DNA from: Cordylochernes scorpioides
Taxonomy: Eukaryota; Arthropoda; Arachnida; Pseudoscorpiones; Chernetidae
Direction: 5' to 3'
Assembly: GCA_030710605.1 (NCBI GenBank)
Contig: CP092879.1
Span: 23,270,116 to 23,334,115 of the forward strand
Length of the DNA: 64,000 bases
Part shown: in pieces, positions 30,487 to 42,723 of the stretch
How the letters are laid out: every line of letters begins with the position of its first letter
Position numbering within the stretch: the stretch's first letter is position 1
Notes under the pieces: generated by a model
What the model saw: only the letters and a program-made list of their open reading frames with translations
Told to the model about the DNA's origin: nothing
Database searches by the model: none
Position numbers and translations under genes: made by a program

Positions 30487-31356
30487 GTAATATATCCAAA
30501 GTTATTATACTGCAATATTTGATGTATTACACTGTTGTAGAATCCTGTCGACTTAACCGTTCTGTGGCAATATCGTTGCGGAATTTCTTGTTGTTCGATT
30601 TGAATGGTGAGGATTGGTTGAAACGCAGTCGTTTGAGTGGAAGTTGAAGCATACAGTTAGGAATAATCAGGACACGTGATGAGGTTTGAAAATAAAAGGC
30701 AACTGGGTTGGAGGAAAGAAAGCTTGAGAAGAGCGGAGCGATTTTGATTGTTAATTATCTGATCACATGGTGGTGATTGTACTTAGCTATGGGATGAGCA
30801 GAGGGAGAGAGGTCCAGAGCAGATGTCACCTCGTTGGGAGCGAAGGAGCAACTCTAGGTGTTGTTCCTATGAGAGCCAAATCACTACTGACAATTCTTGC
30901 TTTTCGATTTAACACCACGAGTTGTCTTCCTTCCCATTGGTCGAAGGATGGAACGTGTCCGTTTTTCTATTGGTTGACCTACTTAGTTATTGCTTCCTAA
31001 TTGGACCGGCGGCTTTCTTTGGTGGAAGATATGCCCGGCCTGGTCAGGAAGTATCGGGTGTGTTCGACTCTATTTACTTCCGCGGTTATCAAATACGTCC
31101 GGTCCTGTCCGGAAATATTGGGCGTCTCTCTACTTTTATAACTTTTGCGGTTACCAGATACGTCCGGCCTCTTGTCAGGAAGTATTGACTGTACAAGTTA
31201 TTAATACTTGTGCCCGCTTTTAGCCTGCTTCCTATGTCTTGTTGCTACTTTCTTTCCTTCCTCCAGTTACCTGATTCTTTATTAAATCTTTGAAAATCAT
31301 ACATTGTACATGCATAGTGGGTCAGGGGTGCATACAATTATATACAAATTATGACA
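30487..31356 (-). repeat. 5' LTR of element 1
   Basis: 870 bp, TG..CA ends (TGTAATATATCC to AAATTATGACA), matching the left LTR. TATA lies just outside as the target duplication (31357-31360). Confidence 0.85.
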
Positions 31357-31360
31357 TATA

Positions 31361-32525
31361 TTATATAATCTAAAAACTCAAATATTTCTATATTTAAAAA
31401 ATATATATATTTTATTTTATTCATTGATAATTTTACTTTTGTTATCATCGTTTTTAGAATGACTTTCAGTTTTGTTGTAAATATGCATAGTTAACATATT
31501 TATCTTTTTGAATCACTAATATAGGATTACCTTTATAAATTCTATATAATGTGAAAATAACTAATGTGTATTATTTCCTCAAGTAATTGAAAATAAAAGC
31601 TACTTGACGGTAAATAATTATATTTTTCTTATCACGACTGCACCTTCAACCCTTTATCTTATCGATCCTTTGTCTTATCAACCCTTTCTCTAAAAAAAAA
31701 CAAATTATTCAAAACATATATGTATATATATACTAATAATAATAATATAATGCTAAATTGTGATAGAATTATGAAAAAGAATAAAAAAAACGCACAGCAT
31801 AGTCCCTGAGGAATGATTTAAGGGTTAAAGAAACGATTACCTTTTTGAGAAATTCTTTATAAAACTTGAGCAGACGTTCCTAAAGGGGATAATCAAGAAT
31901 GGTAGGAGAAAAGCGCGGGAAAAATAGATGACGTCATATAATCTTCTGCCTCTAGGATAAAGACAAATGGGAAGATTAAGGAAATGACGAGAGATAAGAA
32001 AAGATTTTAGCACCCTGCTACTGTACAAATGATGATGAGATTGGCGTATCTATGAATTATGAAAAATAAACAAATTTCTGTGTGAATACATTGTTTCATT
32101 TAGGACAAAGTATTTCTTTGAATAGTTTAATTATCAGTTATGAAAGTGTTTTGTGTTTCAAATAAAACATTTTGAAATTTATGTCTGCTATTCATTGTTA
32201 TGAGAGATAAAATAAAATATTATTTCACTGTTAAATGCTAAAAATTGAAATAATTCCTAAAAAATTGAAAATTTTAACCTATTCTAATTATACATGAAAC
32301 TTATTAAAATATATAGTAATGAAAGTGTGTGTTTATTCGCACTATAAAAACAACTCCCTTCTATAACAGCAGAACAATATTTTATTGGAGATCCCCCATA
32401 ACCAGTCAAAATATGTATCGCACAAGTAATAATACTCTTTTCATTGTTTAAAAAAAAACACGATAAAATATTTATCTTAACTGATCAAATATGTCTATTA
32501 GGTTATGATGCATCAGCGCGCCATC
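31361..32525. other. No gene seen
   Basis: AT-rich. TTGAAGGTGCAGTCGTGATA occurs in reverse at 31636-31655 and again near 48950, a minor dispersed repeat. Confidence 0.45.
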
Positions 32526-32529
32526 TGTT

Positions 32530-32643
32530 ATGAATATTCGAAACTATTATAGACGCGTATGATTCTTTTTAAAATTAAACAATTTCTACTGCCCTTACTG
32601 CAATCCATTGCAGTATCATACGCGTCTATAATAGTTTCGAATA
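32530..32643. mobile_element. Minimal palindromic MITE family A
   Basis: Inverted ends TATTCGAAACTATTATAGAC and their reverse, with ACGCGTATGAT in each arm. Between them only ACAATTTCTACTGCCCTTAC remains, so nearly the whole interior has been lost. Confidence 0.7.
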
Positions 32644-32649
32644 TGTCTA

Positions 32650-34226
32650 ATATGTCTATCTTGCTCTGGAGGCTCTGATTCTAAGACGACAAAGAACAAC
32701 TCCAAGGCACTGTCTCTGTACAAGTTTTACAGGGGTGTACAAGAGAAGAAACACTGAGGAAAGAGAGTCGTTTGTAAATAGATATATAAATGAACGATCA
32801 CCTGTAAATAACTAATCTTTTCTGGGCGGTTATCACCTGGGGGAATCCTGTGTAAGGCATAGGTGCCCAATAAAAGGTTTGTTTTTGTTGATATAGTAAT
32901 GAAGGTAATTGTTGTGTGAGACAATTTAAAAGTATATATTTATTATAGGGTTAAAGTTTAAAATTTATATTTGTATATTAATATATATTTTGACTATACC
33001 TAAACCTGATGTGTATACATTCTTTTATTCAATTACGCCATTTATGTGTCTGACTACAGACAAATATAAAGAAAATAATTCCTCTCTTTAACATTGTTGG
33101 GGAAATAATTATAGATCCTTGAGGAAGAGAAAAGATCCTTTATTACTTAAAGGTATAAAACTATAAAAGAAGGACAAAGAGATAGAAATTATATGTGCAA
33201 CAACAGCTCACGCCGGCCTGCCCTATCCAATAACCGCTAGCCAACTAACAATCCAACAAAGCTGCACTATATAGACAAAGATATCAATTAACACAGACAA
33301 TACTAAATACTATGCAAATCACAAGAGTATTTCATCGTAGAAATATCTGAAATTTTCACCTTCAACACACATTATAATACATTCCAATTCTAAAAATATT
33401 TCAACAACATTGAATCTTAAAACTTCTATTACAACATATAATAATGTTAAAAACAACTCTTTATATATATCAACTCTAATATAATAGAAACAAAAGATTA
33501 AATTGAATTCTCTTTATTTATGTTCGCGAAAAAATCTAGGAGCTACAAAACAATAAAAAATACCATAATATATTTGGAACAATTTTACCGGAAGCTAATA
33601 CAGCAGAAGATTATTTACAGAGAGATTTGTCTGGAGATAAGATGAAGAAGGGATTAGATGGGGAAAGTTCGGAGTCATGTTCTTGAGACGTTCTAATCTT
33701 CGAATTAATTCTTCATCTCCTAAATATGGTAACAGAACCCATTGTTATATCTACAAATTATTACATTGATTGATATGTTAGTTCTCTCTTCTAGGCAAAT
33801 ATGATGGGATTAAAATTACATATTGGCTAAAGATCAATATTCAATCGTGCTATCACTTTAAGTTAAAACATGAGTTTATTTTTACTACAACTTATTCGTA
33901 GACGTTTTCTAATTTTATCGTTTTTATCTAGTTACTCTCTGCTACGAATAAAATATCTCATATATATAGGAAAAAAATTGTATAAAATTTGCATATTCAT
34001 TTTATATTTTGATGACGAACTTTCAATTTTGTGGTTACAAAGATTTAAAAGAGTTCAACATATTTTATATGAATTTTATATTATTAAGGTGTCATTTGTT
34101 TACTATTGATAATTACCCGTACATCTATTTGGGTGAATAATAACTATAATGACCATATTAGGAGAATATGTGTAGTTATATACACATATGTGTTGTAATA
34201 TATATATATATATATATTTGATATCT
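32650..34226. other. No gene seen
   Basis: AT-rich, no supported feature. Open frames at 32727-32924 and 33870-34109 are compositional. A TA microsatellite ends at 34220. Confidence 0.45.
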
Positions 34227-34230
34227 ATAT

Positions 34231-34614
34231 TGTTGCACCAAGTTGCAGCTTTGCAGAGTCGTCGACCTTGGTTTTTTTCCTTTTTGGTGTTATACACGTT
34301 TCCCGAGCGGGTTTCCATATTCAAAGCAAATAAATAAAAGTAAAAGTAAATAAATAAATGTAAATAAAATAAATTACCTCTCAACGTTATTGTGTTTATT
34401 TATTCGTGGTCTTCCACGTAGGTCGTGATCCGCAGTCTTCGTCTGGGTCCTCTCTCGCTCCAATAACCAATCAAGATATGTACAATAAATATTACAAAAG
34501 GGTTGAAACTATAAAAAGGAATAATAATAATCTAAATATTATGTTTTAAATCAATATTCATATATTATAGAATATTTTGAATAAATGTAAGGCGCATTAA
34601 ATATGATCCAAACT
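34231..34614 (-). repeat. 3' LTR of the Gypsy element
   Basis: 384 bp. Matches the right LTR but contains about 100 bp extra near 34484-34565. The purine tract GGAGAGGGGGA (minus strand, about 34615-34625) directly abuts it. Confidence 0.8.
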
Positions 34615-34639
34615 TCCCCCTCTCCAGAGGTTGTCACGT

Positions 34640-34775
34640 CCTCGTGGATGACCTCATCCATTCTTTCTTAATAAGGCTTGATTCTTGAAATATGAACTAT
34701 CAGAGGGTCTTGGCCCGGATTATCATTCGGTTCTATTAGATAATTGACGCTAGACATCTTCTTTAATCCTTATAT
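34640..34775 (-). pseudogene. End of the Gypsy integrase (GPY/F region), left of the Helitron
   Basis: On the minus strand one frame reads SSVNYLIEPNDNPGQDPLIV and HISRIK, the end of a GPY/F domain. The start of that domain (YFGPYRI) lies at about 42725-42745, on the other side of the Helitron. Confidence 0.65.
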
Positions 34776-35214
34776 CTATAAAAATGAAATGCGAAATCGA
34801 TGTTTGTTATCGCATCACGCAAAATCTACTGACTCAATCATTATGGAATTTCGCATGTAGGTAGCTGAAGATTTCGTTTAACATATAGGCTATTCAAAAA
34901 ACTACAAAGGTTAATGTACTTTTTTTAAAAATTTTTTAACTGAAATGGATTAGTTCGCGCCTTTTGCCGCTTGGCGCCGCACTGGTCGCGACGAACTTGA
35001 TTGTGATTGGTTAATAGACGTTTTGCTATTACACGCTGCGTATTTCGAAAGGTAAGAGAGATTATATATAATTCTAATTCTTCTAATTATGTTTTTTTTT
35101 TAATATCTTGCTACGTATATTTTACTATATATGTTTTACTATATATGTTTAATACTTATTAGCATTTATATTGTAAGCAGCTTCTATTCACTTTTAATAA
35201 CTGCTTTTTTTAGG

Positions 35215-36010
35215 GGTAGGCTCAATTTATTGGGCAGTTTTTTCATACAAATTAGACAAAGGTATACTGTTTGATTCTCATAAAAGGAATATTCATTTTG
35301 TATTATATATTCATATAATCATTTACGATTTAGATTATTGTTTAGAAATAATTTTCTAATTTCTAATTATGTTTTTTTTCTGTATAGCTTACTACATATA
35401 TTTTACTATATATGTTTGTTCCATGCAATATTTTATATTGTAAGCAGCTTCTATACATTTTTAATAACTGCTTTTTTTAAGGGGTTGCTCAATTTATTGG
35501 GCAGTTTTTTTCAACCAAATTAGACTTTTTTTTTAGGCCTTCTTCCATTGTCTTTTTTTTTTTTTGTTTTGCTGTCATTTGTTTAGGTAGTATTTATATT
35601 TATCTGCTTCCTAATATGTAGCTGCTCATGTATATCTATATATGTTCTACTCATATTTATTGTGCATATTTTTTCAGCAATAGGCTCAATTTATTGGGCA
35701 GTTTTTTTCAACCAAATTAGACTTTTTTTTTAGGACTTCTTCCATTGTCTTTTTTTTTTTGCTGTCATTTGTTTAGGTAGTATTTATATTTATCTGATTC
35801 ATAATATGTAGCTGCTCATATATGTCTATATAGGCTCAATTTATTGGGCAGTTTTTTCAACCAAATTAACTTTTTTTTTAGGCCTTCTTCCATTGTCTTT
35901 TTTTTTTTTTTTGTTTTGCTGTCATTTGTTTGGGTAGTATTTATATTTATCTGCTTCCTAATATGTAGCTGCTCATTTATTTATTGTGCATATTTTTTCC
36001 GCAAATTATA
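35215..36010 (+). repeat. Tandem repeat in the Helitron leader
   Basis: Units of about 150-270 bp, each with TCAATTTATTGGGCAGTTTT, a T-rich run, CTTCTTCCATTGTC and GTAGTATTTATATTTATCTG. Unit starts are near 35221, 35488, 35685 and 35835, with a partial unit near 36000. Confidence 0.8.
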
Positions 36011-36257
36011 CTTTTTTTTTACGTCTTCTTCTATTTGATTTTTTTTAATCAGTTGTTTTACGTTTTCACTGAGTTTTATGCATTTTTCCCCTCCTTTCAG
36101 ATTATTTCTATGCATTTTTTTATTTTGGCCTTAGTCATGAGTCGAGCTTATTTTAATACACTATTTTTGATTTTTTTCTTCATTCTCAGCCCTTGATATT
36201 TTACATTTTTTCAGTTATCCTTATTTTTATTTTTACTAATGCTTTGTGTTTGTAGGT

Positions 36258-38539
36258 ATGCCAAGCCATAGGAGAAGCAATCTTTCTCAGCGTTCCAATA
36301 GCTCTAGGGTTCAGCATGCTTACAGACTGCGCAAACCAGAGGACAGAATATTCGAAGATTGCGTGCACAGTCTGCGCGTCAAGCCGCTGTGCGGTCGTTA
36401 GAGACACCTGCTCCCATCCATTCTCGCTTACAGGCTCATTCAGAAATATATTCTTCTACTCGGAGGAATACTAGAACACATAATTTTTTCAGCAGCGTTT
36501 GGTCTTCTATGGAAAATGCAGGTTTTAATTATTCTGTTGCTGTTGAATACTTTAAGCACCCTTTAATTTCCCTTGGGATGATGGACACTACATGCAGGTT
36601 TTGTGGGGCCTTAAGATGGAAAGATGAGTCTTCTGGAATGTGCTGTTCAAACGGGAAAGTCCGTTTGCCATTAATTGACTTACCTCCCGAGCCACTTCGC
36701 AGCCTTTTATCTGGAGAGAATTCTGATTCAGTCAATTTTTTGCGTAATATTCGCAAATATAATTCCTGCTTTCAAATGACATCATTTGGAGCTGAAAACC
36801 AAACCCACTCTGTTACTTTTCCAACCACATTTTCTATCCAAGGCCAGGTCTACCACAGAATAGGTTCACTTATGCCATCTGAGAACCAGCCAAGAAGATT
36901 TCTTCAGATCTATTTTATGGGCAATGATGATGATGATGATATTCAGACTGATCGAAGATGCCAGCAAATACAGGGAGTACGTCGTAATATTGTACAGGGT
37001 TTGCAGCGCATGTTGCACCAACACAATCTACTGGTTCAACAGTTTAAAACTGCACTTGAAAATCTCCCCAGTGATGCATACAGAGTTGTTGTAAATGCTG
37101 ATCGGACACCTCCTGGTCAACATCCTAGACGGTATAATGCTCCTACAGCTAATGAGGTTGCGGTTGTCTTAGCTGGTAATCAGTTTGGCTCACGTGACAT
37201 TGTTTTACATCAGCGCGATAATTTGCTACAACATGTTAGCGACACACATCGCTTTTATGATGCCCTTCAATATCCTTTAATTTTCTGGAAAGGCCAAGAA
37301 GGATATTCTTTTCATATTCCTCAGATCGACCCAAACACTAGCCAGCCTTTGTCAAGTAAAGTGTCTTCTATGGATTTTTATGGCTATTTTATTATGGTTC
37401 GCCGAAATAGTCCAAATGTCATTGTTCAATTTGGCCAGCTCTTTCATCAATTCCTGGTCGATATGTATGCGAAGGTAGAAAGTGAACGTTTGCGCTATAT
37501 TACGCTGCACCAGAGAAACTTGCGTGCAGAGAGTTATATTCATTTGCGCGATGCCCTGTCAACTGATGCAAATATTAACCCTAATAGCTTGGGTCAAAGT
37601 ATCATTTTACCATCAAGTTTTGTCAATAGTCCCAGGTATTTGGCAGAATATACGCAGGATGCTTTTTGTTATGTTCGGAAATTTGGGCGTCCAGATCTTT
37701 TTATTACTTTTACAAGTAACCCCTCTTGGGAAGAGCTATCTGCAGCGTTGCTACCAGGACAAAAACAGCTGGATAGACATGATATCACAGCTCGGGGTTT
37801 TCGGCAAAAATTAGTTAAATTTATTGGGGCTCTAACAAAAGGCCAATTATATGGAGCAGCAGTTGCGTGGATGTATTCTGTTGAATGGCAGAAAAGGGGA
37901 CTTCCTCATGCTCACATATTAGTTTGGCTAGCAAATAAGCTCCGTCCCACTCAGATAGACTCTGTTATATGTGCTGAGTTTCCAGATCCTATTCAAGACC
38001 CGCTATTGTATAACATTGTGGTTAAGAATATGATACATGGGCCTTGCGGTGAGTACAACCCTGTGTCCCCCTGTATGAAGAATAGTAGCTGTTCTAAAAA
38101 ATATCCAAAACAGTTTTTGCTGGAAACCCAGACTAATGAGAATGGTTATCCTTTATATAGGAGACGCGCACCTGAAGCAGGTGGCTTTACTGCAAAGGTT
38201 AAAATACGTGGACGAGAAGAGGTCACAATTGACAATCGTTGGGTGGTGCCTTATTCTCCATTGCTATCGAAGATGTTTTGTGCACATATCAATGTTGAGA
38301 ACTGTAGTTCTGTTAAGGCAATAAAATATATTTGCAAATATGTCAATAAGGGCAGTGATCAAGCTATTATTAATTTACGCAGAGAAGGTAGAGGTCCTGA
38401 CCCTCAAAATGAGGTGCGAATGTATCAGTGTGCCAGATACATAAGCAGCAATGAAGCTGTTTGGCGTCTTCTCAGCTTCCCTTTACACCAACGCCATCCA
38501 GCTGTTATCCATTTAGCTGTGCATCTTGAGAATGGATAA
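36258..38539 (+). CDS. Helitron RepHel protein, N-terminal part (Rep), ends at a nonsense codon
   Basis: Rolling-circle replication initiator half. A natural start is probably the ATG at 36258 (MPSHRRSNLSQ, typical Helitron N-terminus), but its frame shifts near 36330-36350; the long frame runs from about 36359. It contains the Helitron-like N domain, the HUH metal-binding motif GLPHAHILVW near codon 515 of that frame, and the two-tyrosine motif KYICKYVNKG near 655, which cut and join single-stranded DNA. The frame ends at TAA 38537-38539 and continues, in the same frame, as the helicase part after it. The stop is consistent with a single C-to-T change in a CAA codon. Confidence 0.85.
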
Positions 38540-40681
38540 CGGATATATTTCAATCAAAACACTCTTGCCCATCGAATGCGTAATCCACCAAGGACAACCC
38601 TGACTGCATTTTTTTCATTATGCCAAACTGATTCCTTTGCTAGGACCCTGCTCTATCCAGATGTTCCCCAATACTACACTTGGAATTCTTCTGCCCACGA
38701 ATGGAGAAGGCGCGTTCAAGGCAAGCTGGTCGAAGGACAGCCTGGAGTGAAGAGATCAGACACTATTGGACGGGTTTACGCTGTGCATGTCAGTAACTTT
38801 GAATGCTTTTGTTTACGTATGTTACTACGTAACATCAAGGGACCAACTTCCTTCGCATATTTGAAGATTGTTAATGGCAGTCAATACGAAACATTTAGAG
38901 AAACATGCGCAGCTATTGGATTATTGGAGAATGATAACCATTGGGTTGTCACAATGGATGAGGCCGTTCTTTGTCAGGCTCCTACAAGAGTAAGGCAATT
39001 GTTTGCCATATTAATTTCTACGTGCACAATTTCGAACCCTCAGCAGTTATGGATTACCTATAGAGATGAGATGGCAAGTGGTATTCTTCATCGTTATCAG
39101 CTTCTCGATTCCTCCATCAGGTATAATGATCTGATATATAATGAAACATTGTGTAACATTGAGGATCGTGTCGTATCTATATGTGGGAAGAAACTGCAGG
39201 AATTAGGCTTAGGAGCACCCAGGAGAAATGTGGTTACCAATTCTGACATTTTGAGAGAACTTGCGTATGATACGGCAGAACTTGAAGACAATGTTGCATC
39301 CATGCTGCCCAAACTCTTGCCAGAACAAAGAAGAGTTTTTGATGCTGTCTTAGCAAAAATTAATTTGTCACAACCCATAATTATATTTTTAGATGCGCCG
39401 GGGGGAACAGGTAAAACATTTATTTTGAATCTTCTATTAGCAATGATTAGGAAGGCACAAAATATTGCCATTGCTGTTGCTTCCTCAGGGATAGCTGCAA
39501 CATTGCTTGCGGGCGGAAGAACTGCACATTCAGTGCTGAAATTACCTCTGACTTTTGCAGAGGGCCAGACTGCTGTTTGCAATATACGAAAAAATAGTGA
39601 TAAAGCTTCACTCTTACGTAGCTGTAAGTTGCTGGTTTGGGATGAGTGCACCATGGCCCATAAAATTGCCTTGGAAGCCCTTGATCGGACATTACAGGAT
39701 ATCCGTGATGATCCACAACCCATGGGTGGTTTAGTAGTGCTTTTGGCCGGTGATTTCCGACAGACTCTTCCAGTAGTCACTGGAGGTACACCTGCTGATG
39801 AGCTGAATGCCTGTTTAAAGTCTTCTTATCTTTGGAGCCATATTGTGAAAATGCACCTCACGGCCAACATGAGAGTTCAACTCCATAATGATACCACTGC
39901 TGCACAATTTGCAGACGAACTCTTAAAGATAGGAGAAGGTCAACTAGAAACTGATTCCGAGGGTAATATCCAGTTTTCAAATACTTTTTGCCAAGTGGTG
40001 GAATCTTCAGAAAGTCTGTATGAAAAGGTTTTCCCTAATATAGGTGTAAACTATTTATCTGAAGAATGGTTATGTGCCCGCACTATTTTAGCCCCCAAAA
40101 ATAGCACTGTGCTAGAAATAAATAATACAATATTAAATTCAATCCCGGGTGAAAGCAAAATCTATAGATCAATTGATACAATGGTTGATCCTGATGAATC
40201 TGTGTCGTATCCCCCTGAATTTTTGAATTCACTAGAATTGTCTGGTACACCTTCACACAAAATTGTACTAAAAGTTGGTGTGCCAGTAATTTTAATACGA
40301 AACCTTGATCCACCCCGTCTCTGCAATGGCACTAGATTATGCATCACTCAAATGGGCACTAATGTTCTCCAGGCTCGGATTTTAACTGGCTCTTTTCGAG
40401 GGGAAGAGGTCCTTATTCCTAGAATACCTATTATTCCAAATGATCTGCCTTTTAAGTTTAGACGCTTGCAATTCCCAGTTATGGTTGCCTTTGCTATGAC
40501 AATTAATAAATCTCAGGGTCAAACATTGCAAGTTGTTGGTGTGCATCTTGAGTCTCCCTGTTTCTCGCATGGGCAACTCTATGTAGCATGCTCCCGTGTT
40601 TCCAGCCCTAAAAATTTATTTGTCTTTAGTTCTACTTTTAGCAAGACTCGCAATATTGTTTATCAGAGGGCTTTGATCTAG
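38540..40681 (+). CDS. Helitron RepHel protein, C-terminal part (PIF1-like helicase)
   Basis: Same frame as the Rep half, with its first ATG at 38576 and 701 codons after it. The helicase unwinds DNA during rolling-circle transposition. Walker A DAPGGTGKT lies near residue 272, Walker B LLVWDECTM near 351, GDFRQTLPVV near 391, and NKSQGQTLQVVGV with YVACSRV near the C-terminus. All motifs look intact. Only the upstream nonsense codon separates it from the Rep half. Confidence 0.85.
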   Translation, partial: RIYFNQNTLAHRMRNPPRTTLTAFFSLCQTDSFARTLLYPDVPQYYTWNSSAHEWRRRVQGKLVEGQPGVKRSDTIGRVYAVHVSNFECFCLRMLLRNIKGPTSFAYLKIVNGSQYETFRETCAAIGLLENDNHWVVTMDEAVLCQAPTRVRQLFAILISTCTISNPQQLWITYRDEMASGILHRYQLLDSSIRYNDLIYNETLCNIEDRVVSICGKKLQELGLGAPRRNVVTNSDILRELAYDTAELEDNVASMLPKLLPEQRRVFDAVLAKINLSQPIIIFLDAPGGTGKTFILNLLLAMIRKAQNIAIAVASSGIAATLLAGGRTAHSVLKLPLTFAEGQTAVCNIRKNSDKASLLRSCKLLVWDECTMAHKIALEALDRTLQDIRDDPQPMGGLVVLLAGDFRQTLPVVTGGTPADELNACLKSSYLWSHIVKMHLTANMRVQLHNDTTAAQFADELLKIGEGQLETDSEGNIQFSNTFCQVVESSESLYEKVFPNIGVNYLSEEWLCARTILAPKNSTVLEINNTILNSIPGESKIYRSIDTMVDPDESVSYPPEFLNSLELSGTPSHKIVLKVGVPVILIRNLDPPRLCNGTRLCITQMGTNVLQARILTGSFRGEEVLIPRIPIIPNDLPFKFRRLQFPVMVAFAMTINKSQGQTLQVVGVHLESPCFSHGQLYVACSRVSSPKNLFVFSSTFSKTRNIVYQRALI

Positions 40682-42680
40682 ATTTTGACAATTTTTAAAG
40701 AGATTTCTTCGAATAATGATTTTGGGAAGCTTGACTTTTGTAAATACATAATTTGTTATCATTATTGCTCTACTGTTATTTCATCAATAAAGCTTTTTTT
40801 ACTTTATTTTATTTTAATTTTTTCACATTTAATTCATTTACATAACTCTATTCTTGAAAATTGTTTTTTTTTTTTATGGTATCAACATTTCTGGTTCAAT
40901 TAAAGTTTTTGTTAGCCTGCAACACACATTATCATAGCTCATTGCATTTATCAGGATAACTTTGCTGTTTTGATTTTTACACCATTAGAATTTTCATGCC
41001 TCTAAAATATTATATTTGTTTGCAGAATTTTATAGACAATTTGGTTTGGGTTATTTACATTAAGAATTTGTTAAAATATAAAGGTCAAAGTTTTACAACG
41101 AAAAAAAATTTTGGAACACCATTTCTCTCCCATTTAATTTAATGATGCTTCATTTATGATTTTTAGAATTGCATTATTTTTATGCATATTATTTTTAAAA
41201 ATTTGTGTTAGCAAGACATGGAATATTGTTAAGTTAATGTAATATTAACAGAAACTTTACCAACCCGTGAAGCGTTAGCTCCAGTCTTTTACCGCTGGGG
41301 GCAGCACTGTTAGAGCTAATAAATGCTTTCGATTGGTGCTTACTTTTACATGCTGTTTGTTTTTAGACTAAATTGATAAACATCAAGTTAGCATTTTTTC
41401 ATGCTTCAAAAGTTAAGATTATATTTTTAACGTTTCATAATACTTTTTCAAATTAAAGCCGGAAATAATATTGCTTTTTCCCATCCTGCAGGTCTACATT
41501 ACACTGCAACATGCTATCATAACTCTGGATTTTGGCATTGATATTTATATAATGTGAAAGTACTGTTTGCTACCTTAAGCTCTGGAGAGATTATAATGTG
41601 TCTACAGATCCATCATGTGGAAATCACACCATAGTGAAAATGCATTTAGCTGGTAGCAATGTATCACATTTGTAGACATGTGGTGCGCTTACAGTAAAAG
41701 CAGTCGCTACCTACCCACCATGGTTATCATGGTCTGTACCACGCGTACTAGGGATGATTAAAAAAAAAAGGAAGCAAGACCGAATACAAATAATTACATT
41801 ATGTGTGGTTTCAGTTACATTTTGGCTATCTTTAGACAAAGGTACTGAATACATTCAGTAATTTTGTCTTTATATGGCAACAATGCTGTTACTGAAACAT
41901 CACACATATATATATATTTTTTTATTTGGTCTTGCTTTTTTGATATTTTTACAATTGCCCTTGACTATTAGAAAATTATGCAAATTTTCTTTTTATTTTA
42001 TATACCATTTTAAAAATTATATTATTTTGTTAAAATATCCAATTTCCCACACTTTTCTAAAACTGCAACAATAACTAATACAAAATTCTTCCAAGTCCAG
42101 GTATTTCAATATTGCAGAAATATATTACATTTATAAAAGTTGCTTAACTATTTAGATATGTAAATGCCGGATTAGGTGCCCTTTAAAATGTTTGCTCTGG
42201 CTGTTTCTTCTTGGACAGCCGAGAGTGAAGTGGACAAAGTGAAATTTTCAGGTTGTGCCGACCATTTTCCTTTATTCACACTAATCATTAGATTTTTTTT
42301 TATTTTTAAGAATAAAAGCCCAGTTTGGTTACTTGCACTCACTGGAGGGGTTGGACTTTTTCAAGAATCAGGAGCCATTGGGGCAATTTTTTTTTTCAGA
42401 ACAAAGTGTCTGAATCTGCATTCGATGACCCCGGGTCATGGTTTTTAAAAATTAACAGTTTTGACCACTCCTCCAAACAGCACTCTATTCATTAGATGTG
42501 TTTGTGAAATGGATCCTATATTTCAGATTTTTTTACACGCATTTTCGCAATATTGCTCTTTGCAATTTATCTCCATTTTGCTGAAAGAAAATTCATTACA
42601 TTAAGTTTACAAACAGTTGGGGCCTCTATTCATTCATGAGTAAACCTCGCTCGAACACTACCCAGGCGAAGCCGGGTCCA
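40682..42680 (+). other. Helitron 3' region, mostly non-coding
   Basis: About 2 kb without a supported gene. Polyadenylation signals AATAAA occur just after the ORF (near 40786). At 41680-41945 there is a dispersed repeat also found near 15455, and a hairpin-GAAA module (GGCAACAATGCTGTTACTGAAA) like that of the dimer at 13.7 kb. The 90-codon frame at 42176-42448 is unrecognised and probably spurious. Confidence 0.5.
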
Positions 42681-42720
42681 GTCGGGTAAAACCCGGGCGT
42701 TGCCCGGGCCACTCGGCTAG
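42681..42720 (+). repeat. Helitron 3' terminal hairpin and CTAG
   Basis: A 7-bp GC stem with a GTT loop, then CCACTCGGCTAG. Nearly the same 40 bases end the two small Helitrons at 12024-12063 and 55814-55853, so one transposase could act on all three. Confidence 0.85.
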
Positions 42721-42723
42721 TAT

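Larger units (their letters stand above)
25203..31356 (-). mobile_element. LTR retrotransposon element 1, no reverse transcriptase
   Basis: Direct LTRs at 25203-26269 (870 bp plus an insert) and 30487-31356 (870 bp), with TG..CA ends, flanked by TATA on both sides (25199-25202, 31357-31360). By eye the LTRs differ at about two positions, so the insertion is young. Minus-strand order: 5' LTR, GAGTCGACAGGAT motif, gag-like ORF, RNase H/integrase-zinc ORF, tandem repeats, a G-rich tract (GTAGGGGGCGCATC, reverse of 26270-26283), 3' LTR. No reverse transcriptase palm or integrase catalytic core is present, so it needs help in trans. Confidence 0.8.
34776..42720 (+). mobile_element. Helitron, nearly intact, nested in the Gypsy element
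   Basis: Begins TCTATAAAAATGAAATG after A (34775) and ends in a hairpin CCCGGGC-GTT-GCCCGGG followed by CCACTCGGCTAG at 42720 and then T. No target duplication, as expected. Flanking Gypsy coding sequence resumes on both sides. About 7.9 kb, with a tandem-repeat leader, a RepHel ORF with one nonsense codon and one upstream frameshift, and a 2-kb 3' region. Confidence 0.9.

Noticed and set aside
39097-39780. A 227-codon minus-strand frame
   Set aside because: Shadow of the Helitron helicase; helicase motifs are on the plus strand.
42176-42448. A 90-codon frame in the Helitron 3' region, possible captured gene
   Set aside because: No motif, poly-phenylalanine runs from T tracts, and no splice or homology signal visible.
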